Below are positions 60,001 to 64,000 of a stretch of DNA of 64,000 nt, piece after piece (position 1 is the stretch's first letter; each line of letters begins with the position of its first letter). The stretch comes from Toxoplasma gondii ME49 (taxonomy: Eukaryota; Apicomplexa; Conoidasida; Eucoccidiorida; Sarcocystidae), in NCBI RefSeq assembly GCF_000006565.2, contig NC_031479.1, positions 5,544,289 to 5,608,288 on the forward strand, in the 5' to 3' direction. Position numbers and translations under genes: made by a program. The notes under the pieces were generated by a model. It was not told the origin of the DNA, searched no databases, and worked only from the letters and a program-made list of their open reading frames with translations.

Positions 60001-63000
60001 GAAACGACTGATGGAAAAATATCAAATTACAAGAGGTCTCCTACACCTGATCCTGCCTCCCGCAGAACGTATGAAAAGTGCCATTTCCAGCTAGCTCCAG
60101 ATTCGACACACGCATTTCAGCGTTAATTAATTTCTTCTGATATTTGTTGGAGGCCCTGACTAGCTCTCTGTGATTTATCTTTCACCTTCACGGAGGAAAT
60201 GGTGCTAGGGATAACAGGCTGTTTCCAAACGCCTCTCAAAATTGGAAGTGCACGAATTTATTGCGATTCTGATCCTCGTTCCGGGAGGAAAACGGACATG
60301 AAAGTCCGCGTAAATAAACAGACACAAGCACAGATGAGTATATGCATGCGTTGTGCGAGCTGCGCAGGGAAGCTCGCTGGGCAATGACGACACGAACGAT
60401 TTCGAGATGCCGAAGGGTGTGTGTGGACACATTATAGAGGGGTACGGGGAGCCAAAAAAAACATGAGAAAAAGGTAGACAGCGTTCACGAAGAGGCAGAA
60501 ACTTCGAACCAGACCAAACGCCTACAAAGGCTCCGACGCAAGGAGGGTCACATGCATGCACATATTGAGGAAAGTTGACAGGCAATAATGGAGGGGGGGT
60601 AGCAGACGAAGACACGAAGCACCAACTCCTGTGGAAGCTCGAGACGAGGGCGCAACTCCAGATACGAGCAGGAAGTTATCTGCAGACAAGACAGAGTGCA
60701 TATGAATGTCGCTTCAAGGCGAGCTGCGGACGCAGATATCGCTTACCTGATCTTCAGCGTGGTACTCCATAGCTAGGATTTTCGGGGGCTTGTACAACTG
60801 AGTGCCCTCATCGTCGTCTGCCTTGTTCGCCTTCTTTCCTTTGGGTTTCTCGCTGTCTTCTTCCTCTTCTGTGGAAGCTTCTCCATCATGTCTCTCCTCG
60901 CCGACACCCAAGAGAAGGTCGGGACGAGGTCGGGCAGCAGCCACGTCTTCGTCACCTGAGCAGAACATCGTCGCATGGCGATGGCAGCCCACACTCCACT
61001 CTCGACAGGCTTTTCCAAGCCAAGCAAAAAAACAAAGAAAGCCAGGTTGTTTTGGAAGAGCCAATGCTGCGCCGCTCTCGAGCAAGCACGTCGCTGGTCA
61101 CAAGGAAAAGGTGATGTCTCCAATGGTCCATCTGCAACAAGAAACGACGAGTGTCCACGAGTGGTGCATGCGCATTCGAGAACAGCTTACGTAATTTACC
61201 TTTGCATTTACTCAAAGATAAACAGTTTCCTGGTACTGACTAGCTTGTTTCAATGATGTTAGCGACCTGCACGCACCCACGGCGGCCCTAACGGTATCCG
61301 CTACTCTGGTCGACCTCTTGTGATCGATTTAGTATTTTCTACAAACGCTCCCGTGGGGGCAGAGAAAACGCACGTGCTCAGCTGTTCGTTCTCTGTCCTC
61401 CAGCCTTCCCTTTGACACGCATAGGCGTCCTTATCTCCGCAGTTTCTATCCCACTCTTCTGCTCAACTTCTCTCTTCACAAAAAACGTACCTTCCACATC
61501 TGTGACGTTCTTTTCCTTCGCTAGCTGCAGTAGGCGGTTGATCTGCAGCCGAAGCCTGTCGTCGATTGGTTTCAGTTTCTCCAGCAACAGGCGCACCTCC
61601 ACGAGTCTCTCGATCACAGGATGGTCCGTGACGGGGATGCCGTGGGTCTTCAGAAGAACGTAGTAGCTCAGGTAAGTCAAATACGCCACCAGCAGTTGGT
61701 TTTTCGTGTCCAAAAACGACAGCCCCTGGAGAACGCAGGCAAACGGAGCGATAGCGCAAATGGAGAAGCTTAGAGTTGAGACACAGGATTCACTGGTGAC
61801 CAGACAAGAGCTGCAGGTTCGGTCTGCGCGATGCCAACAACAGCTCAGCAGAAGCAAACACCGGAGAGACGCGAGATCCTGTGACCGCTTCCCAGTGTAC
61901 AGACGCCGGCCACAGTTCTTTTGTTTGTGTCTGCCTTCTCGTTCAGTTGCTCGTCTCACCTCCTTCGTGATGAGTTGTCGGCACTTGGCTTTTCGAAGCA
62001 GCGGCCGCACCGTGCCTCGTACGTCCTGCAGGGACGTCTTCAGCTGGTCCAACAGGCTCTGCAATTCCGGGTGTTCCTCCGTCAGAATCTTCTGGCGTTC
62101 CTGCTCCGACAGAGCTTGGAACTCCGAGGAGGACAGTAGGAGATGAACATGCGCTGTCTCTTTGGCCCGAGAGGAGGCCGCCTCGAATCCACTCAGTATT
62201 GAATGCAACTCCTGCGAAAGAAAATCTGTTCCAACGAGACGACGAGTGTGCAACGCAGGTAGGTTACCCTTTCCCAGCCACGCCCGACAAAGAATATCTG
62301 TTTGAGATGTCCAGACTCTTGACATACCCTGTACCTGCAGTTGAAATGTTCACGAAATCCTGCAGGTATAGCTGCAATGCTTGAAGTTGTCTTTTATGGT
62401 CCCCCCTCGTTAATGACAGATGCTTCCGGTTTAAGCAGTCACAGAAATTGGCCGGAAACGGCGGATTTGAGGACCTCATTTTGCGAAGGGTGGCACCCCA
62501 CCACGAGTATTTGGCCCCGCCTTCGGTGCGTTTCAATCGACTCCTTACCTGATCACTTCCCTCAGATTCATCATCTTCGGATGTGTCTTCGTCAGGCGTT
62601 CTCGTCGACGCACCTGCCTTCCGCTGACCCCGCGCGGCTTCCGCTAGGCTCGACAATCCGAAGTCATCTTCGTCCAATCCCTCCACTTCTTCTTCCTCTT
62701 CAATCTGGCGCGCTTCTTCTTCCCGCATGCGCATATTTTCTTCCTCTTCTGCCGACTCCGCTTCCTCCTCTTCGTCCTCGTCGGCGTAGAAGGCCTTCGC
62801 CGACCGTCCCCAAGCTGTTCGCGCGCCCACTTCATCTTCTGCGGTCCCCAGACAGGAAATTGTCACAAACCTGGTGTAAGTGGCGAGTTGTTGTACATTT
62901 GCCTTTGTCTTTGAAGAGTGAGGGACCTCTAAAAAGCAAATATTGATACCCAGGAAGCGTCTTTACCACGTGTGTCCCAACCCGCCTATGTTTCTCGTGA

Positions 63001-64000
63001 CTTTACCCTCCGGGCGCCTCGCAGCGTTAAGCCATTTTCTCCATTCCAGTTACAGTCACAGCCGTTTCAAGGGAAATCGTGAAGGTAAAACTCGGTAGCA
63101 ATGACTTGAGGTTACAAACGCATGGCCAACACAGACCTCTAATGGAGAGAAGGAAGACACTGGATTTGCTTCGAAAGAGACGCGTTATCGTTCGCACTGC
63201 ACCCGCTTGTGTATCGTCGTACCTGCTTCTTCCTCATCTTCCTCCGCGTCCTCTTCTTCCTCTTCCAGTTCTTGATCGTCGTCATCTAGTGCATCCTCTG
63301 CACCCTCGAGTCCCATGAGTCGGCGTTCGTGCTCTTCATCGCTCTCTGTTCAAAACGCCCGAATGGAGTGAACAAGTCGTCAAAACTCCACACTGGCATC
63401 ATTCCATGGACCTGTCAGCTCCCGAGAGAAGGCAGGTAGGGAACACCCTTGACAATCTACGATTCGGGATACAGCTCGACCAACGACACCTTAGCTTGTG
63501 TCTGAATTACAATACAATGTCTTCTGTACCAACCACCTAAATTAGGGATGTTTTCCGGCCATTTGTACAAATCTCGCACTGTTTGTAAAGAATCCGATAG
63601 ATACTTCGCTCACTGCGTGCTTAGGGTCAGACGACCTGTGGGAGTCGTCCAGAATTCGTCTTCTTGAAAAGTCGATGTCCCACCCAGAAGGTTGACGGAA
63701 GGTTCTGACATCATTTGACCAATACTCTACTCTCATTTTTTTAATTACAGAAAAAATACCGCAGACGCGCGAGTCTCTCACGTTGCCGTCGCCTCCAGAA
63801 CCCCCGCAAAAACACAAAAGATAGACGAAAGTGGTTTTGCCCCTGGTACAGGGTCTAGGCTTTAATGAAAGAGGTGAATGACTCAAAAATAACAGATCAG
63901 AGCCCTGTGTTCGGCTTACCATCGTCACCTTTGTCGCCAAGACGAATGAACTCTTCTGCGGCGGAGCCGCTCCCGCCGAGCTTGCGGCGTTCCCTACAGC
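57074..64000 (-). CDS. UTP3: UTP3/SAS10 small-subunit processome protein, 5'-partial
   Basis: Exons, low to high coordinate, are 57074-57172, 57621-57736, 58053-58288, 58612-59104, 59738-59987, 60747-60955, 61491-61725, 61960-62211, 62549-62838, 63223-63345 and 63920->64000. All phases agree and about 794 residues are visible. The N-terminal part is acidic (DDDDQELEEEEEDAEEDEEE). A Sas10/Utp3/C1D domain follows (LVAYLTYLSYYVLLKTHGIP; LVEVRLLLEKLKPIDDRLRL). Next come a basic coiled-coil region (ERELRRAAERLKRSELVRAV) and a long charged stretch. The C-terminus is the characteristic Sas10 tail: ATTRQILKNKGLTRKRKKFE, then across the last intron SYMGEESGIRTNLKKSRTLS and stop (TAA 57076-57074). Family members work in the nucleolus with U3 snoRNP in 18S rRNA maturation. 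The 5' end lies beyond the window. Small introns with no odd splice sites. Confidence 0.94.

Noticed and set aside
1..64000. CRISPR arrays, tRNA or rRNA genes, transposases, phage or bacterial operons
   Set aside because: None seen on either strand; the repeats present are microsatellites, a coding tandem repeat and a satellite.

Overview
The window looks like nuclear DNA of a cyst-forming coccidian apicomplexan (Sarcocystidae: Toxoplasma, Hammondia, Neospora, Besnoitia or a relative). Genes are rich in introns with GT-AG boundaries, coding GC is near or above 50 percent, encoded proteins carry Ser-, Glu- and Arg-rich low-complexity inserts, TGCATGC words are frequent, and introns carry TA-type microsatellites. 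I cannot fix the species from sequence alone. There are no bacterial-style operons, no CRISPR array, and no rRNA or tRNA that I could recognise.

Left part (1-31 kb). A plus-strand gene of unknown function enters from the left edge and ends at 7474 (11 visible exons, all phases agree). It converges on a large minus-strand gene (10640-25882, 15 exons, all phases agree) for a Ski2/Mtr4-type DExH RNA helicase of about 1,943 residues. That gene has one probable GC-AG intron, a poly-Ser insert inside the helicase core and a (GAA)51 microsatellite in an intron. A second minus-strand gene (29281-31033, two exons) encodes an unknown protein with a possible organelle-targeting N-terminus and a very aromatic, basic tail.

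Middle part (31-54 kb). A plus-strand cis-prenyltransferase gene (dolichol/polyprenol synthesis; exons 33365-37131) is followed by about 5.9 kb with almost no supportable genes. Next comes an intronless 1,130-residue acidic protein carrying five nearly identical 99-residue repeats (297 bp each). Directly after it lies a 5.6-kb satellite array: ten units of about 510-580 bp with A-rich linkers, interrupted by a 20-N assembly gap. This block is the fast-evolving part of the window.

Right part (54-64 kb). A possible tiny two-exon gene with an MGxxC lipidation-type start lies just before an intronless gene for a secreted protein with two tandem domains and what looks like a truncated third. The window ends in a minus-strand gene for the ribosome-biogenesis factor UTP3/SAS10 (11 visible exons, all phases agree; its N-terminus lies beyond the right edge).

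Functionally the recognised genes are housekeeping: RNA surveillance and processing (helicase), small-subunit processome (UTP3/SAS10) and glycosylation lipid carrier (cis-prenyltransferase). The lineage-specific content is the acidic repeat protein, the satellite, the secreted multidomain protein and the two unknown conserved-looking genes. Exon models were built by hand from reading frame, splice consensus and phase agreement; no alignment or database search was run.
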